DNA of 64,000 nt from Exophiala sp. HKRS030 (lineage: Eukaryota; Ascomycota; Eurotiomycetes; Chaetothyriales; Herpotrichiellaceae): positions 496,001 to 560,000 of the forward strand of contig JAHWDD010000005.1 of the NCBI GenBank assembly GCA_023897205.1. The letters are read 5' to 3'. Shown here in pieces: positions 36,040-45,869 of this stretch; position 1 is the first letter of the stretch; each line of letters opens with the position of its first letter. Under the pieces are notes generated by a model. That model had not been told where the DNA came from and did no database searches. It saw only the letters and a list, made by a program, of their open reading frames with translations. The translations under genes and the position numbers were made by a program.

Positions 36040-36819
36040 ATGCAGCACATCGACGGCCCACTCATCACCCGCGACCTGCCGGCTCGCATGGCATATTTGC
36101 AGTCGTTCCTTCAATGGGACCCTGCCAAAGATGGTCCTCTCATCGAAGCCTGCAAGCCAGTGCTGGCACCATTGTTGACTGATGTTGTCGATGCCGTTTA
36201 CGACCATCTACTCAAGTACGACATCACAGCCGCTACATTCGCGCCAGCACAGTCCGCCGACGGCACCTCGGTTGACGTGCACGAGCTGAACAGGGATCAA
36301 GGAAACATCAAATTCCGAAAAGATTTCCTCAAGGGATATCTAGTCAGACTAGTATCCAACCACGATTGGACGCCCGAGAGCAAGTTCTGGGATTACATTG
36401 ATAAGGTCGGCAAAGCACATACGGGCACAATGGACTCCGGGCTCAAGCACCGCAAGAACAAGCCGCGGCTATTCGTGGAGTATCGTGATGTGAATTTGCT
36501 GCTGGGATGGGTCGAGAACGCCGTCACAGACCTCGTCATGGGAGTCGAGGCGCTGGACGTCAAGACGAGAGTTGACACCTTGAAAGCCTTGAACAAATAC
36601 TGGTGGCTTCAAAACGACCTTTTCGCGAGACACTATGTCAATGATCTGTCAGAAGTGACGCCATCGAAGGATCAGGTACGAAAAGGACAACAAGGCGCCG
36701 AGGCTTTGTCAGCTAATAGGTTATTCAGCAGTGAAGCTCCTGCGACCGCGATATGTATCTCCATGGCCGCGGCGGCGGTTGTGGCTCTGGCAGCAGTTTG
36801 GAAAGTGAAACGACCCTGA
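36040..36819 (+). CDS. Protoglobin-family heme protein with C-terminal membrane anchor
   Basis: Read without introns, the frame gives 259 residues. Residues 15-200 match the protoglobin (globin-sensor-like) fold: FLQWDPAKDGPLIEACKP...VYDHLL, then WDYIDKVGKAHTGTM with the presumed proximal heme His at 127, then a C-terminal helix LLGWVENAVTDLVMG. Protoglobins bind O2, CO and NO. The last 30 residues (ATAICISMAAAAVVALAAVW, then KVKRP) form a single hydrophobic helix with a basic end, as in tail-anchored proteins. A possible 53-nt intron (36676-36728, GTACG...TTCAG, branch-like GCTAAT) would remove the frame before the helix and stop one codon later, giving a soluble form of 213 residues. The nitroalkane oxidase gene follows 573 bp downstream. 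Confidence 0.85.
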   Translation: MQHIDGPLITRDLPARMAYLQSFLQWDPAKDGPLIEACKPVLAPLLTDVVDAVYDHLLKYDITAATFAPAQSADGTSVDVHELNRDQGNIKFRKDFLKGYLVRLVSNHDWTPESKFWDYIDKVGKAHTGTMDSGLKHRKNKPRLFVEYRDVNLLLGWVENAVTDLVMGVEALDVKTRVDTLKALNKYWWLQNDLFARHYVNDLSEVTPSKDQVRKGQQGAEALSANRLFSSEAPATAICISMAAAAVVALAAVWKVKRP

Positions 36820-37100
36820 GAGTCGACGTCAGCGATATCATCAGCATAAGACGATATAATCTATTCCGCGTAGAACTAGTGCCATTGTCGGGCCCAGCTG
36901 ATAGAAATGGGTACAGTGTAAGAGATCTCAAGGGATGCAGGCAACGGGCATCAAGGGGGCCAAAGGAAGGCGTCAGGTTTCATGTTTGTCGGCTTGTCGG
37001 TAGTAGCACCCATATAAGTGTCGAGCAATCGATCCTGGAATGGGTTCTCATGCTTGGGATTACCGTGATAACGACGCGCGCACTAGATCTGGCTTCTTCC

Positions 37101-37130
37101 TACAAGGGGGTACATGCTAACCCCCTTGTA
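37101..37130. repeat. Perfect inverted repeat, 11-bp arms
   Basis: Arms TACAAGGGGGT (37101-37111) and ACCCCCTTGTA (37120-37130) are exact reverse complements around an 8-nt loop. The hairpin lies 263 bp upstream of the nitroalkane oxidase start and overlaps the first unit of the tandem duplication. It may be a protein-binding palindrome or a leftover of a small inverted-repeat element. Confidence 0.85.
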
Positions 37131-37214
37131 CAAGCAAACTCCGGCCCTGCGGTCCATATACCCTGGTTCCCTTGTACATGCAGAGTCCGGTCCGGCGGTC
37201 CGTATACCCTGGTC
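37123..37214. repeat. Tandem duplication, two 46-bp units
   Basis: Unit 1 (37123-37168) and unit 2 (37169-37214) abut exactly and share 39 of 46 positions. Each begins CCCTTGTACA and ends TATACCCTGGT, with C/G triplets between (TCCGGCCCTGCGGTCC and TCCGGTCCGGCGGTCC). CGG/CCG triplets are the half-sites read by Zn2Cys6 regulators, so the duplication may have doubled an upstream activating site of the nitroalkane oxidase gene. That role is inference. Confidence 0.85.
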
Positions 37215-37392
37215 CATATCAGGCCAAGAGGTAAACTTTATGTGCCTACAAATACTCTGTCGGACACCCAACCCCCAAAGCCCCTCGACAACCCCTCTCG
37301 AGGCCTTCTTTTCTCATCGCCACATTTCCCAGGGAACAAAACGCACATCGCAAAAAGGTTCCATCGACCTAAATAGACTGCAGCATCTCGCC

Positions 37393-38819
37393 ATGGTGTC
37401 TTTCACCCTCGATGACCGACAAGAGGCTCTCGTCCAGGAAGTTCGTGCAATAGGCAAAAATGTTCTCAGTGGGGCATACGATGTCTATTCGAAACATCTA
37501 GACCAGCGCTCAAGATTCCGTGCTACACAGCCTTATTATGAAAGGGCGATCAAAGCTGGTCTGCTGCAGCTACTGATCCCTGCAGCAGTTGGCGGTAAGT
37601 CCCAGTCATTCTTGGACAGTGCCATCGTCCTCGAGGAATTGCACGGTCTCGACTCCAGCATCATGATTCACACAGTCGGTACTGCTCTTGGCCTACTGCC
37701 ACTGATATTGGCCGGGACTTCGGAGCAAAAGGAAAGATACCTGGAACCATTCCTCAGTGGCGAGGGCGCTCCCCTTGCCAGCCTCGCGCATTCCGAACCT
37801 CAGGGCACCGCCAATTTTTTGGAACGAGGGGGGAAGGGTCTCGGGATGACTGCGAGAAAAGCGGGTGATTTTTATCTCGTCAACGGCGAGAAGGTGCCTA
37901 CCCCTACCCCTATTTTCTTTTTTGAGATGTCGTGACTCAATGATGATACAGCTCTGGACAACCAATCTCGCGGGCTGGGATGACAAGGGAGCAACACTAA
38001 CCTGCCTTTGCGTCCGATACTCTGAAGATGGCGGACCCGAGAAGCCTGATGTTGACCCCGCGGATAATGTCATGATCCTGGCCGTCACCCGAGAGATTGT
38101 CGCTCAAAATGATCCCGAAGCCTTCAAGGTCCTACAAGAGCCAGACCTGATGGGTCACACGGGAGCAAGCGGTCCACACACGAGATACACCAACTTCAAG
38201 GTGCCTCTGGACGCCGTACTGTTTGGCCCCGGGGAGGCAACCCCCGTGATCGAACAAGCCTTTGGCGTCACCGCCGCGCTCGTAGGGGCCATGGCTGTGG
38301 GTACCATGCGCGCCGCCTTTGAGAGAGCACTGGAATTTGCCAGACGGGACAATCGCGGTGGATCGGTACCAATCATCCAAAGGCAAAGCCCGGCAGACCT
38401 CTTGATCGATGCCAAGATCAAAATCGACACCTCGCGCATGATTGTGTGGAAGGCTGTCGACGCCCTTGAAAATGGCCCTGGCTCGGCCAGTGAACGCTTC
38501 GAAACATGCTTGGAAGCCAAGATTTACCCCAGCGACTCGGCAATATCTTGCGTGTGGGACTGCATGCAGGTTGTGGGAATGTACGTCCTTTCATTGCGCT
38601 GTTGCTCTGTTCATAGAGCACGATGAATGATGCGAATAAAACTGACCCCCTTTGGACAGGACTTCGTACGCACAAGACGCTGTCTTTCCACGCCTTCTTA
38701 ACGACGCCGCGGTCTTCTCATTATTCGACGGAGGCAACGTCGGCATCCGACGACGCCAGTTTCAAAGGCTTCTGGCTTCCAAGGACTACCAGCCCTGGGC
38801 CAATACTTTTCGGGACTGA
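37393..38819 (+). CDS. Nitroalkane oxidase (acyl-CoA dehydrogenase fold)
   Basis: Three exons (37393-37893, 37952-38580, 38660-38819) give 429 residues across the whole acyl-CoA dehydrogenase fold. What separates it from ordinary dehydrogenases is the catalytic base. The C-terminal motif reads FDGGNVGIRRRQ, with Asp400 where acyl-CoA dehydrogenases carry Glu (x-EGT), and Arg407 seven residues on. This is the Asp402/Arg409 pair of Fusarium nitroalkane oxidase. Other shared stretches are LASLAHSEPQGTANFLERGG, SGPHTRYTNF and AALVGAMAVGTMRAAFE. The enzyme converts primary and secondary nitroalkanes to aldehydes or ketones, releasing nitrite and H2O2, with FAD. No signal peptide or PTS1 ending is visible (ends TFRD), so it is probably cytosolic. 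Confidence 0.88.
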
Positions 38820-39812
38820 TTGTAAGCCTACGGCGGAGACTGTGGGTCGGCAATACCATAGCAATCAAACGAGTCCAAAGTCTGCTGCTTGACTTACCCG
38901 ACTCAACTTAGCTATATCTTGTACCTGGTAGCTAAATAATGAAAGTCATCAGCTGCTCCGCGGCCAGGGAGATCACGCCGGGTCTGAAGTCCCAGATATT
39001 GGGCAACCCCGACTCAATCTACTTGCATGCGGTGATGATCTCATACTCATCGTCCATGTTGGATGGGCGGCGATGGTACATCGTATGCCGACTGAAGGCC
39101 TGCTGCGTCCGTTCTCTTCCTAGGGGTTTGCAGTCATAGTTAGGGCAGGCCGACCAGCTCTCACTTCAAACGGGTCTTCTGGCTCAGTCGAGGGCAACGG
39201 GATGGCCGTCATACTGGTGTTTGGCGATGCTGTTTGCAGAGAGGACAAGAGAATGATAACGACAGCGCCCAACAAGCAAGAGTTGAAGTCCAACCGATAA
39301 GGATCTAAGGATCCACTAATTAGTACCAAGGCCAGCCCTGTGGAAGGAGAAAGATCATGGAAAATAATTCGGTGTGTATCTTGGTGTAGTGACGACGTGC
39401 GAAAAGAGGAGAGAACTAAGAAAACCTTGGACCATCGGGCCAGAGTACAGTAGGATAAGGTACCTTAAGGCATCCATTTTGGAGGCGGTATCTTGGTATC
39501 TCGGTATCTCGTTGTTGGTTAGAGCCCTCTTAAGTGTTACGAACCAGGCCACTTGGAGGTCAAGCGAGTGAGCGTGGCGGCACGAAGCATCAAACATGCC
39601 AAGCCCGTGACAAACATTTCTACATTGGGAACTTTTCAAAGTCGCGAGCTTTGAACCCCTGTGCTCGTCGTTGTCGAAAGAACAAATAATACCGACGGCG
39701 TTCTGGGCGGGCCTTTCTGCTACACATATTCGACACAGACCGTGATCTTCGGGTCTGTCATTTTCGCCTCTTTCCCATTTTCTTTTCCCTTCACCAAACC
39801 AGACTGCCCAGC
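38820..39812. other. Intergenic; nothing supported
   Basis: About 1 kb between two plus-strand genes. The last 100 bases are pyrimidine-rich and likely belong to the mL54 promoter. No gene is supported. Confidence 0.5.
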
Positions 39813-40621
39813 ATGATCTGCTCCTCTTGCCGGCGCAGCTTTCTCACCCGACTGCGGTCCGTCCACGTACAACCACAACACTCACTGTACACACCACAAC
39901 TCTCCTCGATACGTTCCGTGGCAACGGTAGCTTCGACTCCGAACGCAGCACCTCCTCAAGCCCCGTCATCGATTTCCATAGACGGCGCCAGCAACCCGAC
40001 ACAGTCCTCCAACACAGCCGGCAGATCCCAGCCGCTGTCCGAACCGCACACGCCCTCTACGTCGAGCGCAAAGTCCGGGACAGGACCATCGTCGACGCAA
40101 GGGGTGGCGTCCAAGAAGCCCGCGAGACCCAAAAGTTCTGTTGCTGGCGGCGCGGAGCTCAAGGGTCTCGGGTACACCAAGGCCCAACCGAAGATCATGG
40201 CACTGGAAGACGACGAGTACCCGGACTGGTTGTGGACACTGCTGGACGACAAGAAGATGGCTCCAGGTGAAACGGTCGATGTGTCAGGTGAGCAAACAAA
40301 TGCACTCGTCCCCCCCGACTCCCGTGGCCCGGTGTATCGAAAAACAATCATCCGTGACAAGATTTCAAGAGAACCCAACCGAAAGTCTAACTGCTCTTCA
40401 CAGCAATGACCAAGAAGCAAAGGGCCCGGTACGAAAAGAAACAAGCCCGCCTTCTCGAGTCCATTCCCAAGACCATCCCCGTACACGAACAGAGCAAAGA
40501 CATCACGGGCCCCGAAGACGATGCCGTGACGAGTCTTGAGCGACGGCACGAGATTACAAAATCCGCCCGCGCCGCTCGAAGAAGGGGGATCCGGGAGAGC
40601 AACTTTTTGAAATCAATGTAA
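39813..40621 (+). CDS. mrpl37: Mitochondrial large-subunit ribosomal protein mL54 (MRPL37)
   Basis: Exons 39813-40287 and 40404-40621 (116-nt intron) give 230 residues. The N-terminus is rich in Arg, Ser and Leu without acids (MICSSCRRSFLTRLRSVHV), as expected for a mitochondrial presequence. A Ser/Pro linker follows. The conserved part begins at AELKGLGYTKAQPKIMALEDDEYPDWLWTLLDD, the fungal L37 family core with its EYPxWLW motif, then a basic helix, MTKKQRARYEKKQARLLE, and a C-terminus ESNFLKSM. Loss of this subunit in yeast impairs mitochondrial translation. The splice lies between TVDVS and AMTKK. Confidence 0.92.
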
Positions 40622-41728
40622 CATTATTGTTGTTAGCATATTATTCATCTTTTGTTGTATCATCTCTCGGGAAGCACTACTTGATCATCGAACGGCCTCT
40701 TTTTCGAAATCGCCTCTTTGTGTAGGGTGCACCGAAGTTGTGGCGCCGGCATGGCACGGGGATCATTGGAAAGATGGAGAAAATGGATGGTGCATAGTAA
40801 AGGAGAAATGAAAGAGGTTGTGAGGCAAAAGCGCCCACCCCCGAGTGCAGACAGAAGGAGAGCAAAGGGGACTTTGCACCAAATCCTAGCTCAATGCATG
40901 ACCGAGAACCCAAAGCATACAAGTCCTCACCGCGCTCGTTCTTGAAGACTCGAGAAGTACACGGAAGTTTATCCCATCGTGTATTGAGGCCCTGACTTGA
41001 AAATCATACGTAAATCAAACGAGAGAAAGGGCTCAGTCAACCACAATTGTATTATCGCCCCATTCCCCCTTCCTTCCTTCCTCCCCCTCTCAGGACAAGC
41101 AGGTCTCTGGAACTCGACGCTCTCGTCTGATATATGTGCTGATCTAGGGTAGGTAGGTACTCGCACAGAGAGTTCTCCATACTCTGGGGATAAACAATCA
41201 TGTCAGTCAGACTTTGGCAACCCCAGCACCAGCACCAGCAAACCCGTGCCACACCACACCACACAAAAGAAAAGCACCGCGTCACAACCATTTCCCATGC
41301 TCATGCGTATGTTGATATTCAAGTTTGTTTCATTGTTCGTGTATCGTGCGTTTCGGAAATCCTTCGCATATACCATATCGCATCAAACCAGTCGTCCAAG
41401 CCAAACAAAAAGAAAAAGCACGTTGGTGATGTAGAAAAAGAAAATAACAGAGGCAATAACTCTCTGCCATGCCATAAAAAGGGGTATCAATCAATCATAT
41501 CCAGCATCAGCATATCCATGTTCATCCGTCATCGTCCCGCAATTAGTTTGTTGCTGGTTTTCCCCATGCCCATTTATTCATGAATATAAATGCTCGTCTT
41601 CCTTTCTTTCCTTGGTACCACATTTTTCTGGTACTCTCGAGAACTCACTATAACGCCTGGTCAAGGAGAACACAAAGAGAGAGAGAGAGAGAGAGAGAAG
41701 TGTCATGATCCTGCGCTCACAGGGGCTG
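40622..41728. other. Convergent intergenic region with a GA microsatellite
   Basis: Downstream regions of mL54 and the tail-anchored protein gene. A (GA)11 run lies at 41677-41698. CT-rich sequence occurs near 41065-41095. No gene is supported. Confidence 0.5.
41677..41698. repeat. (GA)11 microsatellite
   Basis: Eleven uninterrupted GA units, 31 bp downstream (in gene sense) of the stop codon of the tail-anchored protein gene at 41729. Confidence 0.9.
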
Positions 41729-42934
41729 TTAAGCGCTGATACTGCTCGCCGCCGATGTCCACCTAAGTCGCCTCAGACCAGAGCCGGTGCCACGCATGGC
41801 TTCCCGGTTGCAGCTACCGCCTGTGAGGCCGATTTCGCCTTCGAATCTGCCGACTTCACGACCCCAAGCGTAACCAGCACTGAAGCTGATGGCCGAAAAG
41901 ACGAGGACGACGCCGGCCGATATCATCCACGAAGCCAGGGTCGGGCTGATGAGTTCCTCGCCAGAAACGGCTGCTTTGGTAGGCCGCACCTTCTTGGAGT
42001 GACGCTCTTTGCTGGATTCTCTGGACTTTCGTTTCGTTTGTTTGGGCGACGAAGTCCTCTTGGGTCGAGGCCTGGATGGACCGTCAATCTCGGATTCTGC
42101 CACCAACCGCAAGGATGTTGGCTGGGCAGAAGGCCGGGAAGTTGGTGCTGCGGGTCGTGGTTCGGGGCCTCCTTTGGGCCGTACTGCAGCAGCGCATGAC
42201 AGCAAGGTTGTCAAGGATGCTCTCAAGGCCGCGTCATGGTCTGGTTGGTAAGAAGAAGTGTAGGTCCGCTGACGGGTTTGGGTCTGTCGTTGATAACTTC
42301 GTTGAGTGATGGTCCGTTCATTCGATGGACGGTCTTCTGTAGACGCCGGCACAGGAGGGAAGTACGAGTCTGGGATAGTTCGCGGCTGGGATGAAGGAGG
42401 ATGACTGAAGGCGTTTGGCTGAGGTGTGAATGGCTTGTCCATTGTGCCCACACCTAGTGCTGTCGAGGTATCATCATCATCGGCAGCCTCGTCTTGAGAG
42501 ATATCCTCATTTGAACTACTCAGAACCCGATCACTGTCACTCTCACTTTCTTCGTATTCATCTTGACTGCTTCCCGCAGTGCTTGTCGCTCGTGGCTGAG
42601 AAGTGTTGAGGTGTGATGAAGCGTGGCGCTGACGAGACAGCCGTTCATCTCGAGGCAGGACCTGGAGACCGGTGGTGATTATATCGTTACTTGTGGACGA
42701 CAAGGAAGAGGATGAGGGACGCGATGAGATCTCGATCCAGGAGTCTGGTGAAATGTCAGCGCTTGATTCCATTCTCAATGTTAGACGCCGTTGACCTTCT
42801 GAGTGCAAGCCTCGGATACGTGACGATGGCATGGAAGGATTGTCTGTGCCTGCAGGAAGGCGATTGTCGCGCTCCTCTTTCGGCAGCCCGAAAAGTTCGT
42901 TCTCGACTGGCCGCATTGTGTCCTCTTTGTTCAT
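41729..42934 (-). CDS. Unrecognised ascomycete protein with a single C-terminal membrane helix
   Basis: One frame of 401 residues runs from the ATG at 42934. The N-terminal two thirds are Ser/Pro/Asp-rich and probably disordered, with an acidic run (EEYEESESDSDRVLSSSNEDISQDEAADDDD). A conserved-looking helix, DHDAALRASLTTLLSCAAAVR, sits near residue 236. A basic segment (RPKRTSSPKQTKRKSRESS) precedes the hydrophobic helix ASWMISAGVVLVFSAISFSAGYAWG near residue 345, and a short Gly/Arg-rich tail follows. I believe the Ala/Leu helix plus C-terminal anchor recur in other filamentous ascomycetes, but no function is known to me. The layout suggests an ER or outer-mitochondrial membrane tail-anchored protein facing the cytosol. 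Confidence 0.75.
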   Translation of the reverse strand: MNKEDTMRPVENELFGLPKEERDNRLPAGTDNPSMPSSRIRGLHSEGQRRLTLRMESSADISPDSWIEISSRPSSSSLSSTSNDIITTGLQVLPRDERLSRQRHASSHLNTSQPRATSTAGSSQDEYEESESDSDRVLSSSNEDISQDEAADDDDTSTALGVGTMDKPFTPQPNAFSHPPSSQPRTIPDSYFPPVPASTEDRPSNERTITQRSYQRQTQTRQRTYTSSYQPDHDAALRASLTTLLSCAAAVRPKGGPEPRPAAPTSRPSAQPTSLRLVAESEIDGPSRPRPKRTSSPKQTKRKSRESSKERHSKKVRPTKAAVSGEELISPTLASWMISAGVVLVFSAISFSAGYAWGREVGRFEGEIGLTGGSCNREAMRGTGSGLRRLRWTSAASSISA

Positions 42935-44333
42935 GCGAATCGCTTGTTGGGGTTGGAGTATTGAGTGAGCCGGTCAGTCTATAATGCCGAGGGGGAGGAT
43001 TGGGTTGGTCTCGAGAGAGCGCGCAGTTATCCTACACTGAGACGTAATCTTGCTCGGGTTGGAAAGCGATGGGATTAGGAGGCCACCGAGGTCGGACGTG
43101 CCCAAAATGGTCGACCAGGCCAGGACTTTGTTGAGGAGATAGCGAGGATAGCGAGGATGGTAGTGGCTTGGGTCTCACCGACTGACGCTGTCAAGTGGTG
43201 GGGGTTGATGTGATGGTGGGCTTACTCGTACTCGTCTGCGCATGCGCCACGGGTTGATTGAGATGCGAATCGGCGCGGGGCAAGTCAGCGATGATGGAAT
43301 CCGATTGACGATTGAACTGAGTTCTTTGCTGCGAACACGAGGAGACGATGGCTTCTCTATCGCTTATCCGTAGAGAGATTGATTAAAAGATGAGAAGTAG
43401 ACAGGTTGTACAATATGTCATACTCCTGGTTGAGTTGCTGCAAGGAAGGGATGAGCCCGTGCGGAAAAGCCAACTTGCTCGTGCCTACAGTACAGAGTAC
43501 ACTACAGTGCCTACAATATTTAGATCACCACCCACGCTATCCGTATCCGTAGTCGGCAGAGATGCATGCCAGGGCAAGGGAGGAGGAACAGGGAATGCGG
43601 ATCATGCCCACACAGACACTTCTCCCTCTTCTCCCAATGTTGCATGGCGGCAGCTGATTGAGCACAGACTCCCAGCGACACCGCCAATTGCATCAGCTGT
43701 CACGGACTCGATGACCACAAAGTGCATCACGCGGCATGTTGTGGTTGGGCGCAGTCAGTTGAAGGCCACCGGGGGATGTGTCTCTATGTCACTCCCTTAT
43801 TCTCTGTATTGTACGAATATCAGAGAGTACAGTACCGGAGGTTTCGATAACTCGTATTCGGGTATCCGTACCATCCCGCCATCTGCAGGTAGTCATCTAT
43901 TCGTCTGGACGAGGCGGTGACCATAGGAAGAGGTACTCGTACTGCCCCTGTAGTCTACGGATATGGTATGGAGTAGCCAAGTACGAAATAGGGTGCCCGA
44001 TTTCGCTGCTGACGTTCCTGTGGCCCCGACGGAGCCCCATACCTAAACTATTCCTATACGAGTACAATTTGATCATGTATTCAAAAACATCGAACAAAGA
44101 AGATTAAAGAGCGACATCAATGTGAATTGCATATGAAAATTACAACAAAAGGACCAACTTTTTTTGTTCGTAAAGCATATTTACCTTGCAACTCCCCAGC
44201 CGATACAATGGAAAATGATCAGACTCGACGTCGAATCCAATCAGTCATTCGAGTACGGAGTAGTGCCCATGGGTATCCTGCAGACAATGAACGTCGATAG
44301 TCGATACAACACCACTGATCTAATGCGATCAAC
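42935..44333. other. Intergenic; nothing supported except a TACGGAGTA site
   Basis: 1.4 kb between the tail-anchored protein gene and nsr1. An exact TACGGAGTA lies at 44254-44262, 72 bp past the nsr1 stop codon. Several short CAGTACAGAGTACAC-like runs occur near 43490. A 176-codon plus-strand frame here looks random. Confidence 0.45.
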
Positions 44334-45869
44334 TTAGAAGGTGACCTTGGTGCCAGAGAAGTCTCCGAAGCCGCCACGGTTGTAGCTACCACCACGACCG
44401 CCTCGAGCACCACCACGACCACCTCGTCCGCCACGACCGCCGAAGTCACCGCGACCACCGCCACGACCTCCACGTCCTCCGAAGCCGCCACGGCCACCAC
44501 CACGACCGCCGAATCCACCACGAGCAGGAGAATCATTTTGTTGGCGAGGTTGGCTGTAGTCAAGACGGACGGGTCGGCTCTTGATGTAGCCACCTTGCAT
44601 AGCCTCGAGAGCAGCTTGAGCTTCTTCGATCGAAGCAAAGGTGACGTAGCCAAAGCCCTTGGGAGCACCGGTCTCACGATCAGTAGGGAGACGGATGCCT
44701 AGGACAGTGCCATGAGGACCGAAAGCGTCGGTGACATCCTCCTGAGTGCAGTCGAAAGAGAGGTTGCCGAGGAAGAGAGTGTCCGAAGGTTCACTGACTT
44801 GGTCACCATAAGACTTGCGTCGGTTGTCTTGCTTCTGGCCAGCGTCAGGACGAGCGTTGGCAAAGTCAACGTTTAAGGCACGACCGTCGAGATCAGCACC
44901 ATGCTTCTCAGTCTGAGCCTTAGCGGCGTCGGCAGCATTGACGAATTCAACATAGCCAAATCTATAGCACGTTAGTCTGTGCACACAAAATTGAAGTAGA
45001 AGTGTGTCTCACCCTTTGGATCGGCCAGTCTGGCGGTCAGTCATCAAACGAACACCGCTGAGCTCGCCAAAGGACTCAAACTCGGAGCGGAGCCATTCCT
45101 CATCGACATTCCATGAGAGGTTACCGACGAACAAGTTGGGACTGTTGGTGTTTGCGTCGGTGGTCTCAACCTTGGTCTTCTTAGCGGCAGGCGACTCGGT
45201 GTCCTCGGCCTTGCGCTTGGCAGACTTCTTCTCAACCTCCTCTTCTTCATCGCTCTCGTCCTCAGAAGACTCGTCACTGCCCTCTTCGCTTCCACTGGAA
45301 GCATCACTGTCTTCCTCATCGCTGTCCTCGGACTCGGCCTTGGCAGGCTTGGTACCGTTTGTCTTAGGAGCAGCTTCTTCCTCTTCGTCACTTTCTTCTT
45401 CAGAAGACTCGTCACTGTCGTCAGAGTCCTCAGCAGCCTTCACGGCGGCTTTGGCAGAGCCATTGGTCTTGGGAGCCTCGTCTTCGGAGTCGGACTCTTC
45501 AGAAGCAGACTCGTCGCTGGACTCTTCATCGCTGGAAGCATCCTTGGGGGCGACCTTAGCTCCGTTGGTCTTCTTGGTCTTCTTGGTCTCGACTTCAGAC
45601 TCGGATTCGCTTTCTTCTTCAGAAGCGGATTCTTCTGACTCGCTGTCTTCCTCCTCCTCGTCGGAGCTAGACTCTGGTGTTGGCTCCTTGACTGGAACCT
45701 TCTTGGATCTCTTGTCCTCTTTAGCGGCAACCTTCTTAGCGATCTCCTTGCTCTTGCTCTTGTCGCTTTGAGCGGGCTTGGTGACAGCGGCACCCTTGAC
45801 CTTGCTCAAGACATCGGATTTGGAGGCCTTGGCGCCGGGCGCTGACTTTGACTTGGTTGATTTGGACAT
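44334..45869 (-). CDS. nsr1: Nucleolin-like protein Nsr1/Gar2
   Basis: Exons 45869-45013 and 44961-44334 (51-nt intron) give 494 residues. A Lys/Ala-rich start is followed by about 200 residues of alternating Ser/Glu/Asp stretches (DSDDSDESSEEESDEEEE) with short basic spacers. Two RRM domains follow: LFVGNLSWNVDEEWLRSEF...RSKGFGYVEF and LFLGNLSFDCTQEDV...KGFGYVTF. The tail is a GAR domain of GGRGGRGG repeats. The intron cuts RRM1 within the RNP1 octamer and the splice restores KGFGYVEF. Members work in the nucleolus in pre-rRNA processing and 40S assembly. The acidic repeats are presumed casein kinase II targets, and the RGG arginines presumed methylation targets. Confidence 0.95.

Larger units (their letters stand above)
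36820..37392. other. Upstream region of the nitroalkane oxidase gene
   Basis: 573 bp between protoglobin and nitroalkane oxidase, both on the plus strand. It contains the hairpin and the tandem duplication listed separately. Confidence 0.6.

Noticed and set aside
37393..38819. Ordinary acyl-CoA dehydrogenase
   Set aside because: The catalytic base position carries Asp in FDGGN...RRR and not the Glu of acyl-CoA dehydrogenases. This and the conserved stretches fit nitroalkane oxidase.
43390..43920. 176-codon plus-strand frame
   Set aside because: Mixed composition typical of random intergenic translation; no ATG-proximal context or motif.
45004..45771. 255-codon Ser/Leu-rich plus-strand frame opposite nsr1
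   Set aside because: It is the complement of the acidic Ser/Glu/Asp repeats of the nucleolin-like protein and not a separate gene.
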